Below, piece by piece: positions 43,687 to 51,711 of a DNA stretch of 64,000 nucleotides. A program made the translations under genes and the position numbers. The number at the start of each line of letters is the position of its first letter. The stretch's first letter is position 1. A model generated the notes under the pieces. It saw only the letters and a list, made by a program, of their open reading frames with translations. It ran no database searches and was not told where the DNA came from. Source of the DNA: Flavobacterium gelatinilyticum (GTDB taxonomy: Bacteria > Bacteroidota > Bacteroidia > Flavobacteriales > Flavobacteriaceae); assembly GCF_027111295.1 (NCBI RefSeq), contig NZ_CP114287.1:1612001-1676000 (forward strand). The letters are read 5' to 3'.

Positions 43687-44463
43687 ATGAAAAAATACAT
43701 TTTCATTCTTGTCTTTTTCTCTATGCTTCCTGCAGTAATGAAGGCGCAGGAAGCAGGAATGGTTCTCATAAAAGAGGGATCTTATGTCCCTCTTTATGGA
43801 GCCGTTTCTAAAAATCCCGTTGTGGTAAAATCATTCTATCTGGATGTTTATCCCGTAACAAACCGTGAATTTTTAGAGTTCGTTAAAAAAAATCCTTCGT
43901 ATAGTAAATCTAAAATAAAAGGAATATTTGCAGATAAAAGCTATTTGTCTTACTGGAAAAACGATTCTGATTTTGGAACCGCAGATCCTAAATCTCCTGT
44001 TACCGGGGTTTCGTGGTTTGCAGCCAAAAAATACTGCGAATGCGAAGGAAAACGTTTAGCCACAATGGATGAATGGGAATATGCAGCGATGGCCGACACT
44101 AAAAAAATCGACGCCAGAACCAAAAAAGAATTCAATGAATACATTTTATCCTGGTACGAGAAATCACGAACGTATGAGAATCAGGTTGGAAAAACTTTCA
44201 AAAATTACTGGGGAGTATACGACATGCACGGTTTAGTATGGGAATGGACATCTGATTTCAACAGCATTTTTCTTTCCGGAGAATCCAGAAAGGATAAAAG
44301 CACTGATAAAAACCTTTTTTGCGGCAGCGGTTCTGTAAATGCAACAGATTTAATGGATTATGCCGCTTTTATGCGATATGCTTTCAGAGGAAGTCTTAAA
44401 GCCCAGTATTCGACCCGAAATCTTGGTTTTAGATGCGCCAGTACAACAAAACCCAAAATTTAA
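43687..44463 (+). CDS. NirV-like SUMF1/FGE-fold protein
   Basis: 258 residues with a signal peptide (FILVFFSMLPAVMKAQ). The formylglycine-generating-enzyme fold is visible: AGMVLIKEGSYVP, FYLDVYPVTNREFLEFV, PVTGVSWFAAKKYCECEGKR, WEYAA, LVWEWTSDF and NLGFRC. The active-site Cys pair of true FGEs (S-x-C-x-Y-R) is replaced by residues of DYAAFMRYAFR, so it is not expected to make formylglycine. NirV proteins of this family lie next to nirK in other denitrifiers; their role is unknown. Here it sits between nirK and the copper chaperone gene. Confidence 0.85.
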   Translation: MKKYIFILVFFSMLPAVMKAQEAGMVLIKEGSYVPLYGAVSKNPVVVKSFYLDVYPVTNREFLEFVKKNPSYSKSKIKGIFADKSYLSYWKNDSDFGTADPKSPVTGVSWFAAKKYCECEGKRLATMDEWEYAAMADTKKIDARTKKEFNEYILSWYEKSRTYENQVGKTFKNYWGVYDMHGLVWEWTSDFNSIFLSGESRKDKSTDKNLFCGSGSVNATDLMDYAAFMRYAFRGSLKAQYSTRNLGFRCASTTKPKI

Positions 44464-44480
44464 TTTAAACTGAGTTCAAG

Positions 44481-45086
44481 ATGAAAAAAATGACAATCGC
44501 TTTACTGGCTCTTATGATTTCTTTTTCCGGCTGTAAAAAAGCAGATAAACAAGAAAGTAAACCGAAAGCAGAGGAAAGCAAGGAAATTAGTGATTTATCT
44601 ATTTACAATCTGCCATCGAAATGGACCAATCAGAACGGAAAAGATATTGAATTAAAAAGTCTTAGAGGAAATGTTCTGGTCATGGTGATGATTTACACCA
44701 GCTGTAAAGCCGCCTGCCCCAGATTAGTCGCAGATATGCGCGATATTGAATCGAAACTGGATAAAAAAACAAAAGGAAATGTAAAACTTATTCTGGTGAG
44801 CATAGATCCGAAAACAGATACACCGGAAAAACTGAAATCTTTTGCCATCGCCAATCAAATGAATAAAGATCCGTGGATTTTCCTTCGTTCATCAGAAGAA
44901 AATACCCGTGAATTTGCAGCTGTTTTAGCGGTTAATTATAAGCAGATTTCACCAATAGATTTTTCGCACTCTAATATTATCAGTGTTTTTAATCCAGAAG
45001 GAGAGCTGATCTTTCAACAAGAAGGTTTAGGTGTAAATAATGAAAAAACAATAACAACAATAAACGAAGAAGCAGCAAAAATATAA
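44481..45086 (+). CDS. SCO1/SenC-family copper chaperone lipoprotein
   Basis: 201 residues: a lipoprotein signal (ALMISFSGC, Cys18), then a thioredoxin fold. The copper-binding set is Cys75 and Cys79 (TSCKAACP) and His163 (DFSHSN). SCO proteins deliver copper or reduce thiols for cytochrome oxidases and can serve nitrite reductase. Its place behind nirK suggests it loads copper into NirK. It ends in a hairpin shared with the convergent gene. Confidence 0.92.
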   Translation: MKKMTIALLALMISFSGCKKADKQESKPKAEESKEISDLSIYNLPSKWTNQNGKDIELKSLRGNVLVMVMIYTSCKAACPRLVADMRDIESKLDKKTKGNVKLILVSIDPKTDTPEKLKSFAIANQMNKDPWIFLRSSEENTREFAAVLAVNYKQISPIDFSHSNIISVFNPEGELIFQQEGLGVNNEKTITTINEEAAKI

Positions 45087-45110
45087 AACTTAAAATAGGT
45101 TGATTAGTCG

Positions 45111-45152
45111 GAAACAAGAGCAGATTTTTAGGAATGGATCGGCTCTTGTTTC
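45111..45152. terminator. Shared terminator between convergent genes
   Basis: GAAACAAGAGC (45111-45121) pairs with GCTCTTGTTTC (45142-45152), followed by ATTTTTA on the plus side. The right arm lies within the coding end of the opposite gene. Confidence 0.6.
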
Positions 45153-46351
45153 ATTTTTAGAAGTGACGCCATTAGTAAAACCAATCCTAAAACCAGCAGA
45201 ATACTAAACACAAAGATACTTTGGTAATACCCCGGCATCATTCCTTCGCCGTAATACAAAAGCCAGCCTTGCAAAAATAACAGTAACTCTGTTGCTATAT
45301 ATCCGAGAATAAAACATTTCACTCCCGTTTTAACCAGCAAAGAGCTTCCGGAAAGCATTTTATTCTGAAGCAGTATTCCAAACAAAAATCCGGTGATAAT
45401 TCCTAAAGTTAACAAGTGGATAAACCCAATTACAAAATTTCGGATTTGATGCGAAACCACTGCCAGATTAGGTAAAATTGTGAGCATCTGAATGCCGATT
45501 TTTAAGAATAAAGAGCACAAAGCCAAACTATATACTATTTTAGCGGTGCGATCTAAAGTACTTTTAAATGCAGTTATTTGAGGCTGCAGCATCTTATAAA
45601 AATAAACAAAAGCCCCTAACTGACATACCACTCCCAAAGCATTGATGTAATTCAAAACATCATTTTCTACAAACCATCTTACAGGAAAAGAAACGGTCAG
45701 GATTGTCGAAATAATTACAGCGATATAGAATTTCTTAAATTTAACTTTATCAATTTCAGCCTGAAACTGTTTTAAAAACAAAGCCAAAATGGCAAGAATA
45801 AACCATCCGTTAAACTGAAAATGAAGGAAAAACTGAATAGCAATCTGATAAAAAGCACTTTGCTTTCCTAATGTACTTACAGCCGGTCCCAGGCACCAAA
45901 CGCCAAAAGTTGACAAAATCATAAATAAAACCGAAGCAAATAAGAGTTTTTGTGCAGGAGATTTATCTTTCAGACTGTCTTTCCATACCAAACGGCAGAA
46001 AACATAACTCAGCAGTATATGCATCGTCGAAAATACAATTGAAAACAAGGCATAGCCCTGTATGGGAAAAGCAATCATCATCCCGATAACCGAAACCTGT
46101 GTAAGCCAGAACAAACGATTGTAAACCGGTTTTTGACTTTTCTCTTTCGGAATAAAAAAATGTACCACTAAAACATAAATAATCAGATAAACCCAGCCTA
46201 ACATTGCAGTATGAGAATGTGCGTGGAGCAGAAAGCTGTAGTTTACAAAATCTACCGGAAAAAGATACACAAACCGCATTAAAAGCCCGAAAAGACAGGC
46301 AATAAAGAAATTGAAGAAACAGCAGAGTATCCAGCTTTTTTGAGAATTCAT
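45128..46351 (-). CDS. Histidine-rich polytopic membrane protein in the NO cluster
   Basis: About 407 residues from MNSQKSWILC (other Met codons lie 7 and 14 codons upstream). Roughly 12 membrane helices. Histidines are clustered in helices: LLHAHSHTAMLGWVYL (His43, 45, 47), FFLHFQFNGWFILAIL and RNFVIGFIHLLTLGII. These patterns recall heme-binding helices of heme-copper oxidases and NnrS proteins, but the full subunit I ligand set is not evident. It sits between the NirK unit and Ric/NO reductase, so a role in NO tolerance or respiration is a fair guess. Family not assigned with certainty. Confidence 0.65.
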   Translation of the reverse strand: MNSQKSWILCCFFNFFIACLFGLLMRFVYLFPVDFVNYSFLLHAHSHTAMLGWVYLIIYVLVVHFFIPKEKSQKPVYNRLFWLTQVSVIGMMIAFPIQGYALFSIVFSTMHILLSYVFCRLVWKDSLKDKSPAQKLLFASVLFMILSTFGVWCLGPAVSTLGKQSAFYQIAIQFFLHFQFNGWFILAILALFLKQFQAEIDKVKFKKFYIAVIISTILTVSFPVRWFVENDVLNYINALGVVCQLGAFVYFYKMLQPQITAFKSTLDRTAKIVYSLALCSLFLKIGIQMLTILPNLAVVSHQIRNFVIGFIHLLTLGIITGFLFGILLQNKMLSGSSLLVKTGVKCFILGYIATELLLFLQGWLLYYGEGMMPGYYQSIFVFSILLVLGLVLLMASLLKMKQEPIHS

Positions 46352-46533
46352 AATCAATATTTTTTTATACATAGAAACATGGTTTTGGCACACCTAAAAA
46401 GAAGTTCACTTTTCAGGAACAAACATAACTGTTGTTTTAAAGCCTAATATTTTTTTTCTATGTTTCTGTGTTTATTTATTTTTTGAGTTAAACCCAATTT
46501 CTAAAAGTAGCAAATTGAGTGGATTTCTTCTAA

Positions 46534-46580
46534 TAAAAAACACCGATAATGTATCGTTTTATTGATATTTATCGGTGCTT
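46534..46580 (-). terminator. Terminator of the norZ-ric unit
   Basis: Read on the minus strand, CACCGATAA pairs with TTATCGGTG and is followed by TTTTTTA. It lies 25 bp after the ric stop. Confidence 0.7.
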
Positions 46581-46603
46581 TCTCCACTATTAAAATCTAA
46601 ATT

Positions 46604-47338
46604 TTATTCTTCAACTTCAACAAATTCTTTTTCAAGAAGAACTGCTTTCGGAAACAAGATATTATTCTCCAGGTGAATGTGTTTGTGCAAGTCTTCTTCA
46701 AATTCTTTAAGCATTGCAAAAGCCACTCTATAAGTTGTACAGCCGTCTGCAGGAGGTGTATAATTATCTGTTAACTCAGCAATTTCTCTAAAACGCTCTC
46801 CTTCATTATCGTGTTCGTGCATCATCATAGCAATTGGATTTGACACAGTTCCGAAAGATGGCATTGACAAAACACCGTTTGATTCTTTAGTTTTCACCAT
46901 TCTTTTAACGAAAGGAAATAAAACCAATTCTTCTTTTTTCATGTGCTGTGATAACTCGCCTGCACAACCAATAAACAATTCATTAATTTTAAATAATTCC
47001 GGATGATTACCACCGTGAACTTTGCAAAGTTTGTCTAAAAAGGCAAGCAGAACCTGTGATTTTTCTTCTACATAACGGTGATGTGTTTTCTCGATATAAT
47101 CTGCCAGTAAATCCAAAGGCCATGAATTAAAATCGATGTTTCCGTTGTTTTCTGATTGTAAAACATCATATACACTTTGCAATAATGTATCGGCATCAAT
47201 ATTTTGTTTTTCGCACACTTCGGTTACAGTTCTGTTTCCTTTGCAGCAAAAATCAATTCTATATTTAGAGAATACTGCAGCTGTTCTAAAATCTTCTGCT
47301 ACAAACGATCCTATTGTTTTGTTTTTTAAATTTTCCAT
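46604..47338 (-). CDS. ric: Di-iron Fe-S cluster repair protein Ric (ScdA/YtfE)
   Basis: 244 residues. An N-terminal DUF542 (ScdA_N) domain has the CysCys motif in RIDFCCKGN (Cys31-32). A hemerythrin-like di-iron domain follows with THHRY, HMKKEELVLFPF, MMMHEHDNEGERF and HKHIHLENNILFP. Ric repairs iron-sulfur clusters damaged by NO and oxidants. It starts 27 bp after the NO reductase gene on the same strand, so both are made together under NO stress. Confidence 0.96.
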   Translation of the reverse strand: MENLKNKTIGSFVAEDFRTAAVFSKYRIDFCCKGNRTVTEVCEKQNIDADTLLQSVYDVLQSENNGNIDFNSWPLDLLADYIEKTHHRYVEEKSQVLLAFLDKLCKVHGGNHPELFKINELFIGCAGELSQHMKKEELVLFPFVKRMVKTKESNGVLSMPSFGTVSNPIAMMMHEHDNEGERFREIAELTDNYTPPADGCTTYRVAFAMLKEFEEDLHKHIHLENNILFPKAVLLEKEFVEVEE

Positions 47339-47365
47339 GATACTAAATTTTAAAATTTTGTTTTT

Positions 47366-49600
47366 TTATTTTTTGTTTTTTAAAGTCAATTCAAATACGA
47401 ACCACGCCATTGTAATAAACCCGATTCCGAAAATAGAATCCCCAATTGCACGAAGCCATTTTAAGGTAATCATAGCCGGCTGCTGCATTAATTCTGATGA
47501 ACGTGCATACCACATTCCGTGTTCGATACTTTCGATTGCCTGCCATACTCCAATTGGAAGTAAACTAAGAATCGCCATCAGGAACAAACCAATATTTAAT
47601 GACCAGAAAGTAATTTTAAGCAGTTTGGTATTCCAGTTTACATTTCTGTATAAACTTCTTAATACAAATAACACCAAGCCAATTCCTAACATTCCGTATA
47701 CTCCAAATAAAGCAGTATGTCCGTGTAAAGGTGTTGTATTTAATCCCTGCACATAATAAAGCGCAATTGGCGGATTGATGATGAATCCGAAGATTCCTGC
47801 TCCAAGGAAATTCCAGAACGCTACAGAAATCATAAAATAAATCGGCCATTTATAATCCGCAATCCACTGTGTTGATTTTGAGATTTTATAGTTTTGATAC
47901 GCTTCAAACCCAATTAATGTCAATGGTACCACTTCTAAGGCACTGAAAGTAGCTCCTAACGCCATAATCGCAGTTGGTGTTCCTGAGAAATACAGATGAT
48001 GGAATGTTCCTAAAATACCTCCCGCCATGAAAATAATAGTTGCAAACAATACATTTAAGGTTGCTGTTTTGGTTTTCAATAATCCCAATCGAACAAATAA
48101 AAATGCAATTACTACTGTAGCAAATACTTCGAAGAATCCTTCTACCCAAAGGTGCACTACCCACCATCTCCAGTATTCTGCAATAGCAAGATTGGTTTGT
48201 CTTCCCCACATTAATCCTGCTCCGTAGAACATCGCAATTGCTGAACAAGAAACTAAGAACAAAATGATCAGGTTTTTCTCTTCTGTTTTTTTCTTTAAAA
48301 CAGGAAGTAAAGGGCGAATCATTAAAGCCAGCCATAAAAACAGTCCTACTAAAAGGAAAATCTGCCAGAAACGACCTAAATCAACATATTCATATCCCTG
48401 ATGTCCAAACCAGAAATTTTGCACCAGATTTAATTTTTGCATTACACCAAACCATTGTCCGGCCATTGATCCTAAAACAATAATCAATAAAGCAATGAAC
48501 AGGAAGTTGATACCAAAACACTGGAATTTAGGGTCTTTACCAGAAACTGCCGGAGCAATATACAATCCGGTTGCCAGCCAGGCCGTTGCGATCCAGAAAA
48601 TAGCCAATTGTGTATGCCATGTACGGGTTACTGAATAAGGCAAAATCTGATCAATTGGAATTCCGTACAAACCATTTCCTTCCACTCCGTAATGCGCTGT
48701 AATGATTCCGAAAACCATTTGTAAAACCATAAGTAAGCTTACAATCCAGAAATATTTAACAACCAATCCCATCGATTTGGTTTTTCCCTGCTTGATAAGC
48801 GGATCTTCTTTTGGAAGCGGGAATTCTTCCTCTTCACCTGATTTTGCATGATAGAAAACTAAAATCCCGACACTCAAAATCAATAATATAATACTTACTC
48901 CCGACCATGCTAAAAGTTCTGTCGTGGCTGTGTTTCCAACTAAATCATCTGCAGGCCAGTTATGCGTGTATGAAATGTCTCCATCAGGACGATTCGTAAC
49001 TGTTGCCCAGGTTGCCCAGAAGAAAAATGCATTCATCTTCTGCATGTGAGCTGTATCTTTTATTGAGTTTTTTGGAATTGCATATTCCTCTCTCAATTTA
49101 TCAAATTTAGGATCATTTGTAAAAAGACCTTTGTAATATTCGCTTAGATATTGAATAGCTGCCAGACGGTTTTCAGATATTTTAAGAACGCCTGACGCCG
49201 CGTCGTAGCGATTCACTCTTACATCTTTTTGCAGACGAATTTTTAAAGCCGATTGTTTTTCTTCGTCCAGTTCGTCAAACTTTTTATTAAAATCTTCCTG
49301 AGCAAATTTGTCCAGTATAAAAACGGCTTCTCTGTGCAGCCAGTCTGCAGTCCAGTCCGGCGCTACATAGGCTCCGTGACCCCAGATAGATCCTACTTCC
49401 TGACCTCCTATACTCTGCCAGATATTTTGTCCGTCTTTAATTTCGGCTTCGGTAAAAACAACTTTACCGGAATCTGTTATAATTTCTTTTGGAACAGGCG
49501 GTGCCTGCTGATATATTTCGTATCCGTAATAACCCAGCACTGCAAATGATATACTCATTACAAGTGCAAAAATTATCCATAATTTTTTTTCTCTTTTCAT
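47366..49600 (-). CDS. norZ: Quinol-dependent nitric oxide reductase (qNOR)
   Basis: 744 residues, a single-subunit qNOR. It converts NO to N2O at the inner membrane with quinol electrons. The N-terminal hydrophilic extension (ADWLHREAVF, IWGHGAYVAPDW) is the fused cytochrome-c-like domain without heme motif, followed by about 12 core helices. Heme/FeB features include HTQLAIFWIATAWL, HLWVEGFFEVFATVV (with the NOR-specific Glu), TFHHLYFSG and HGHTALFGVYGMLG. A 26-bp palindrome lies 18 bp before the start. It is co-transcribed with ric. Confidence 0.96.
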   Translation of the reverse strand: MKREKKLWIIFALVMSISFAVLGYYGYEIYQQAPPVPKEIITDSGKVVFTEAEIKDGQNIWQSIGGQEVGSIWGHGAYVAPDWTADWLHREAVFILDKFAQEDFNKKFDELDEEKQSALKIRLQKDVRVNRYDAASGVLKISENRLAAIQYLSEYYKGLFTNDPKFDKLREEYAIPKNSIKDTAHMQKMNAFFFWATWATVTNRPDGDISYTHNWPADDLVGNTATTELLAWSGVSIILLILSVGILVFYHAKSGEEEEFPLPKEDPLIKQGKTKSMGLVVKYFWIVSLLMVLQMVFGIITAHYGVEGNGLYGIPIDQILPYSVTRTWHTQLAIFWIATAWLATGLYIAPAVSGKDPKFQCFGINFLFIALLIIVLGSMAGQWFGVMQKLNLVQNFWFGHQGYEYVDLGRFWQIFLLVGLFLWLALMIRPLLPVLKKKTEEKNLIILFLVSCSAIAMFYGAGLMWGRQTNLAIAEYWRWWVVHLWVEGFFEVFATVVIAFLFVRLGLLKTKTATLNVLFATIIFMAGGILGTFHHLYFSGTPTAIMALGATFSALEVVPLTLIGFEAYQNYKISKSTQWIADYKWPIYFMISVAFWNFLGAGIFGFIINPPIALYYVQGLNTTPLHGHTALFGVYGMLGIGLVLFVLRSLYRNVNWNTKLLKITFWSLNIGLFLMAILSLLPIGVWQAIESIEHGMWYARSSELMQQPAMITLKWLRAIGDSIFGIGFITMAWFVFELTLKNKK

Positions 49601-49618
49601 TTCTCTTGGGGGATTATC

Positions 49619-49644
49619 AATAAAAGATAATATTATCTTTTATT
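49619..49644. promoter_or_regulatory. Perfect 26-bp palindrome, putative NO-regulon operator (site 2)
   Basis: AATAAAAGATAAT is followed directly by its reverse complement, 18 bp before the norZ start. The core ATAAAAGATA-ATAT-TATCTTTTAT has the same arm length and spacer as the nirK palindrome and differs by one base per arm. Confidence 0.75.
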
Positions 49645-49654
49645 AGGTTTTAAA

Positions 49655-49690
49655 AAAACTCCAAATCAATATGAAGGGATTTGGAGTTTT
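49655..49690 (-). terminator. Terminator after the cupredoxin gene
   Basis: The stem AAAACTCCAAATC/GATTTGGAGTTTT (13 bp) with a T run on the minus strand separates the rrf2-cupredoxin unit from norZ. Confidence 0.8.
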
Positions 49691-49696
49691 GGTTAT

Positions 49697-50227
49697 TTAC
49701 TCAACAATCAATACACCTTTCATCATAGCCACGTGGCCAGGGAAAGAGCAAATAAATGGATAAGATCCTTTTTTATCAATTGTAAATTCGATTGTATCTT
49801 CTTCTCCGCCTCCTAATAATTTAGTGTGAGCGATAATTGAAGCTTTTTCAGATTCCGGAATATAATCTGCTGCTTTAGCATCATTAGCTTTTAAAGCAAA
49901 AGCTGCCTGATCTGTTCCTTCCTGTAAAACTACCAAATTGTGTCCCATAGCTTCTTTTGGAATTTTACCAACATGTTTCAAAGTAAGCGTGATAGGTTTT
50001 CCGGCAACGGCTTTTAATTCGTTTGTGCTAAACTGCATTTGGTCATTTCCTTCAATAACCAGTACATTTTCTGCTGTTGCAGCTGCTGCAGGCGCTGCTT
50101 CTCCTTCTCCTGTTGTATCAGTTACTTCTGTTGTTTCTTCTACCGGAGCTGCTTCTTTTTTTCCGCAGGAAGTTATTGTTAAGAATCCCATAAGGATTAA
50201 TAGCGAAATTTTGGTTTTTGTATTCAT
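49697..50227 (-). CDS. Azurin-like blue copper lipoprotein
   Basis: 176 residues. Lipoprotein signal (GFLTITSCGKK, Cys21), an Ala/Glu/Thr-rich linker (about 25-52) and an azurin-type cupredoxin domain. Copper ligands are His96 (AMGHNLVV), Cys160, His165 and Met169 (CSFPGHVAMMKG). It is a small periplasm-facing electron carrier, a plausible donor to NirK. It is encoded 23 bp behind the Rrf2 regulator gene, so it belongs to that transcript. Confidence 0.94.
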   Translation of the reverse strand: MNTKTKISLLILMGFLTITSCGKKEAAPVEETTEVTDTTGEGEAAPAAAATAENVLVIEGNDQMQFSTNELKAVAGKPITLTLKHVGKIPKEAMGHNLVVLQEGTDQAAFALKANDAKAADYIPESEKASIIAHTKLLGGGEEDTIEFTIDKKGSYPFICSFPGHVAMMKGVLIVE

Positions 50228-50250
50228 TTTTTTTGGGTATTTATTTAATG

Positions 50251-50700
50251 TTAATCTTTAATATTAAGTGTCTTTAAAAAGAAATCTCCTGATTTTACAC
50301 CCAGAGCCAATTGCTCTAAAGTGGTTTTGGTAAGCATTTCCAGCAGTAGTCCCCTTATTTTCTTAAACTCATGATGAACAGGACAAGGATGATCTTCAGA
50401 ACATTCTCTAAGACCAATGCCGCAACCTCTGTAAATTTTATCTCCGTCGATCGCGTCTACAATCTGAATTAATTTGATGGATTTGAGAGCTTCGTTTGAA
50501 ACTTCAAAACCTCCTCCTACTCCTTTCGCTGAATGAATAATACCGCTCTTGGTCAAAATCTGCATAATCTTGGCCGTAAAAGGTTCCGGAGAATCAATTT
50601 CTTTGGCTACATCTTTTATTCCAACCCTGATTCCTTTTGAGGATTTGGTTGCAATAAAGATCGAAGCTCTAATTCCGTATTCGCAAGCTTTTGAAAACAT
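50251..50700 (-). CDS. Rrf2-family Fe-S transcription regulator, NsrR type
   Basis: 149 residues. A winged-helix DNA-binding domain (ACEYGIRASIFIA, FTAKIMQILTKSGIIHSAKG, GGGFEVS) is followed by the three-cysteine cluster motif Cys93, Cys100, Cys106 in GCGIGLRECSEDHPCPVHH. This spacing is that of NsrR/IscR proteins that hold an Fe-S cluster. Beside NO reductase, Ric and a cupredoxin, NO sensing by an NsrR-type cluster is the natural inference. Its own promoter carries a degenerate copy of the palindrome, suggesting autoregulation. Confidence 0.92.
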   Translation of the reverse strand: MFSKACEYGIRASIFIATKSSKGIRVGIKDVAKEIDSPEPFTAKIMQILTKSGIIHSAKGVGGGFEVSNEALKSIKLIQIVDAIDGDKIYRGCGIGLRECSEDHPCPVHHEFKKIRGLLLEMLTKTTLEQLALGVKSGDFFLKTLNIKD

Positions 50701-50725
50701 CTTTCGTTCATGGATTAATTCTGGA

Positions 50726-50769
50726 CAAAGATATTCAAATTGATTATAAAAGACAAATTTATCCTTAAT
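50726..50769 (-). promoter_or_regulatory. rrf2 promoter with degenerate operator (site 3)
   Basis: On the minus strand, TTTG (50754-50757) and TATCTTTG (50726-50733) are 20 bp apart. The sequence ATAAAAGACA-AATT-TATCCTTAAT (50746-50769) matches the left arm of the nirK palindrome exactly, with two mismatches to the right arm consensus, and covers the -33 element. Confidence 0.6.
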
Positions 50770-50867
50770 TAATTTTTCAACGAAATTCCTTATTTATAAT
50801 CAAAATAATTAATGTGGATAAAAACACTTATTCCTGCTCCAGTTCTAATAAAAACAAATTTTAATTT

Positions 50868-50875
50868 TAACTTTG
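50868..50875 (+). promoter_or_regulatory. Predicted -7 box (TAACTTTG)
   Basis: An exact TAnnTTTG match 30 bp before the NYN-domain gene. Confidence 0.45.
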
Positions 50876-50905
50876 AGTGTACTTAATTTTTATAATTCTT
50901 AAATA

Positions 50906-51682
50906 ATGGCTTTAAGCAACTCACGAGATTTAAAACTAGCCGTTCTTATCGATGCAGATAATGTACCGTACAGCAATGTAAAAGGCATGATGGAAGAAAT
51001 TGCGAAGCTGGGAACTCCTACTACCAAAAGGATTTATGCCGACTGGACAAAGCCAAATGCAACTGGATGGAAAAACGTTTTACTGGAACATGCCATTACT
51101 CCTATCCAGCAGTATAGTTATACGGTTGGAAAAAATTCTTCTGATTCTGCTCTTATTATTGATGCCATGGATTTACTTTATTCCGGAAAACTGGACGGAT
51201 TTTGTATTGTTTCCAGCGACAGTGATTTTACACGACTCGCAGTTCGTTTGAGAGAATCGGGCATGAAAGTGATTGGCATTGGAGAAAAGAAAACGCCAAA
51301 TTCGTTTATTGTAGCCTGCGACCGATTCATTTATATTGAGGTTTTGGACGGTGCCACACAAAAGAAAAAGCCAAAAGCAATCGCTGATACTAAAAAACCG
51401 GTTGAAAAACCTGCTGAAAAAGCACTTCATAAAGTTGACAAACAAACTATTGAACTTATCGAGGCCACTATCGAAGATATTGAAGATGATGACGGCTGGG
51501 CTTTCCTTGGAGATGTAGGTAATCTGATCGTAAAAAAGAAACCAGAGTTTGACCCCCGAAACTACGGTTACTCTAAACTTACGCCAATGCTGAAATCACT
51601 GACTGATTTTCTTGAAATCGACGAAAGGGAATCAGACAAAAAAGGCATTAAACATGTCTATGTCCGACTTAGGTTCAACTAA
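50906..51682 (+). CDS. NYN (LabA-like) domain protein with C-terminal OST-HTH/LOTUS domain
   Basis: 258 residues. The N-terminal NYN/PIN-fold nuclease-like domain (about 10-145) shows the acidic residues LIDADNV, DSALIIDAMDLL and VSSDSDFTRLA. A Lys/Pro-rich linker follows, and a C-terminal LOTUS-like winged helix (about 180-255) contains DDDGWAFLGDVGNLIVKK and YGYSKLTPMLKSL. Such proteins are thought to bind or cleave RNA; the target is unknown. It is followed 29 bp later by the FMN protein gene, possibly co-transcribed. Confidence 0.9.
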   Translation: MALSNSRDLKLAVLIDADNVPYSNVKGMMEEIAKLGTPTTKRIYADWTKPNATGWKNVLLEHAITPIQQYSYTVGKNSSDSALIIDAMDLLYSGKLDGFCIVSSDSDFTRLAVRLRESGMKVIGIGEKKTPNSFIVACDRFIYIEVLDGATQKKKPKAIADTKKPVEKPAEKALHKVDKQTIELIEATIEDIEDDDGWAFLGDVGNLIVKKKPEFDPRNYGYSKLTPMLKSLTDFLEIDERESDKKGIKHVYVRLRFN

Positions 51683-51711
51683 TTAATTTTATTACTTTAT
51701 TATTTAAAAAC

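Noticed and set aside
46530..46565. AATAAAAAACACCGATAATGTATCGTTTTATT as a fourth copy of the NO-regulon operator
   Set aside because: The arms do not match the consensus spacing (an extra base in the right arm), and the segment is better explained as the ric terminator.
47136..47756. A 206-codon plus-strand open frame across the ric and norZ genes
   Set aside because: It is antisense to two clearly assigned genes, lacks a family match and has the odd composition of a shadow frame.
47904..48335. A 143-codon minus-strand frame within norZ
   Set aside because: Out-of-frame shadow of the NO reductase gene on the same strand.
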